In this document: positions 4,814 to 5,190 of the stretch, in pieces
Layout of the letters: the number at the start of each line of letters is the position of its first letter
How positions within the stretch are numbered: the stretch's first letter is position 1
NCBI GenBank assembly: GCA_903916775.1
Contig: CAIWXY010000215.1
Coordinates: 1-5,190 of the forward strand
Direction of reading: 5' to 3'
DNA: 5,190 nt
DNA from: an uncultured Actinomycetes bacterium
GTDB lineage: Bacteria > Actinomycetota > Actinomycetes > Nanopelagicales > Nanopelagicaceae
Translations under genes and position numbers: made by a program
The notes under the pieces: model-generated
The model's database searches: none
The model's input: the letters and a program-made list of their open reading frames with translations, nothing else
What the model was told of the DNA's origin: nothing

Positions 4814-5190
4814 ATGCTTAACCCCGACCTCGTCGGGCGTACCGTTCCTGGTGCGACTAGTACCACCATTTCCCAAGAATCTATCGATGCTTTTGCGCGC
4901 TCACTTGGCGAAACTAATACCGAGGTCGCGCCACCCACATACGCAATAACCATCACTCTTGAACAATCACAATCTCTGCTCCAATCATCGGGGCTTGATT
5001 GGAACCGCGTTGTTCATGGTGATCAACGCTTTGTCATTCACCAGCCACTCTTGGCGGGCGATGTTGTTCGCTGTGATTCGACTATTGAGAGCGCTCGCGT
5101 TGTTGCCGGAAATGAAATCGTCACAGTCCGCGCTGACCTACGTAAAGAGTCCGAATGCGTCGTCTCAACCTGGTCGACATTGGTATTTCG
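4814..5190 (+). CDS. hadA: HadA-like MaoC/hot-dog (3R)-hydroxyacyl dehydratase subunit (3' truncated)
   Basis: The open frame gives 125 complete codons and runs off the window end. The product matches the MaoC N-terminal dehydratase family (FAS1 dehydratase region type). It opens with NPDLVGRTVPG, then a helix ESIDAFARSLGETN (22-35). The family motif is LDWNRVVHGDQRFVIHQPL, residues 61-79, leading into LAGDVV. In mycobacteria HadA pairs with HadB to dehydrate 3-hydroxyacyl-ACP in fatty-acid elongation; HadB carries the catalytic Asp/His and HadA mainly shapes the substrate channel. The same division is likely here, with hadB expected just beyond the window. The family's usual length is near 145-160 residues, so about 20-35 are missing. 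The ATG at 4814 is the first start after the rpmG stop and has no clear Shine-Dalgarno, suggesting re-initiation from rpmG. The gene name rests on synteny plus motif. Confidence 0.85.
   Translation, partial: MLNPDLVGRTVPGATSTTISQESIDAFARSLGETNTEVAPPTYAITITLEQSQSLLQSSGLDWNRVVHGDQRFVIHQPLLAGDVVRCDSTIESARVVAGNEIVTVRADLRKESECVVSTWSTLVF
4823..4837 (+). other. GC-rich hairpin at the start of the HadA-like gene
   Basis: CCCGAC (4823-4828) and GTCGGG (4832-4837) form a perfect 6-base-pair, all-but-one GC stem with a CTC loop. It begins 6 bases after the ATG at 4814. In mRNA it lies inside the initiation footprint and could block independent initiation unless ribosomes arrive from rpmG. It may also arise simply from codons for P-D-L-V-G. 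Confidence 0.35.

Noticed and set aside
1..5190. Defence system, CRISPR array, insertion sequence or prophage
   Set aside because: No repeats of the right size, transposase, nuclease or integrase signatures are visible on either strand.

Overview
The window looks like the chromosome of a small-genome Actinomycetota, possibly one of the freshwater planktonic lineages; this is inference. Three things point that way. The order tRNA-Thr, tRNA-Met, rpmG, HadA-like dehydratase is a classic actinobacterial arrangement, also seen next to hadA in mycobacteria. Base composition is close to balanced, so it is not a high-GC Streptomyces-type genome. Genes are packed with very short or negative gaps, and several start codons sit directly behind a -10 hexamer, as in leaderless actinobacterial transcripts. 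No mobile element, CRISPR array, rRNA or integrase is visible, and no stretch over 300 bases lacks a gene.

Region 1 (1-1919) begins with the 3' part of a CoA-binding Rossmann protein. It converges on, and overlaps by 15 bases, a methionine-R-sulfoxide reductase (msrB) on the minus strand. msrB is divergent from a nitroreductase-family flavoprotein. That gene is followed after 7 bases by a small secreted protein of unknown function. msrB and the nitroreductase share a 54-base divergent control region, with a candidate -10 box close in front of each ATG.

Region 2 (1935-4267) is a minus-strand two-gene operon. The first gene encodes a membrane-anchored extracytoplasmic protein related to the large subunit of N,N-dimethylformamidase. 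The second starts at a GTG overlapping its stop codon by 4 bases and encodes a polytopic membrane protein. The C-terminus of that protein resembles the pore-helix/last-helix part of two-TM channel-like proteins and DUF1345. The strict coupling of these two uncharacterised families is the most novel-looking part of the window.

Region 3 (4337-5190) is translation and lipid housekeeping: tRNA-Thr(GGT), tRNA-Met(CAT), ribosomal protein L33 (rpmG) and the start of a HadA-like MaoC/hot-dog dehydratase subunit cut by the window end. The 143 bases between tRNA-Met and rpmG hold inverted repeats, including a GNRA-capped hairpin, that no coding feature explains.
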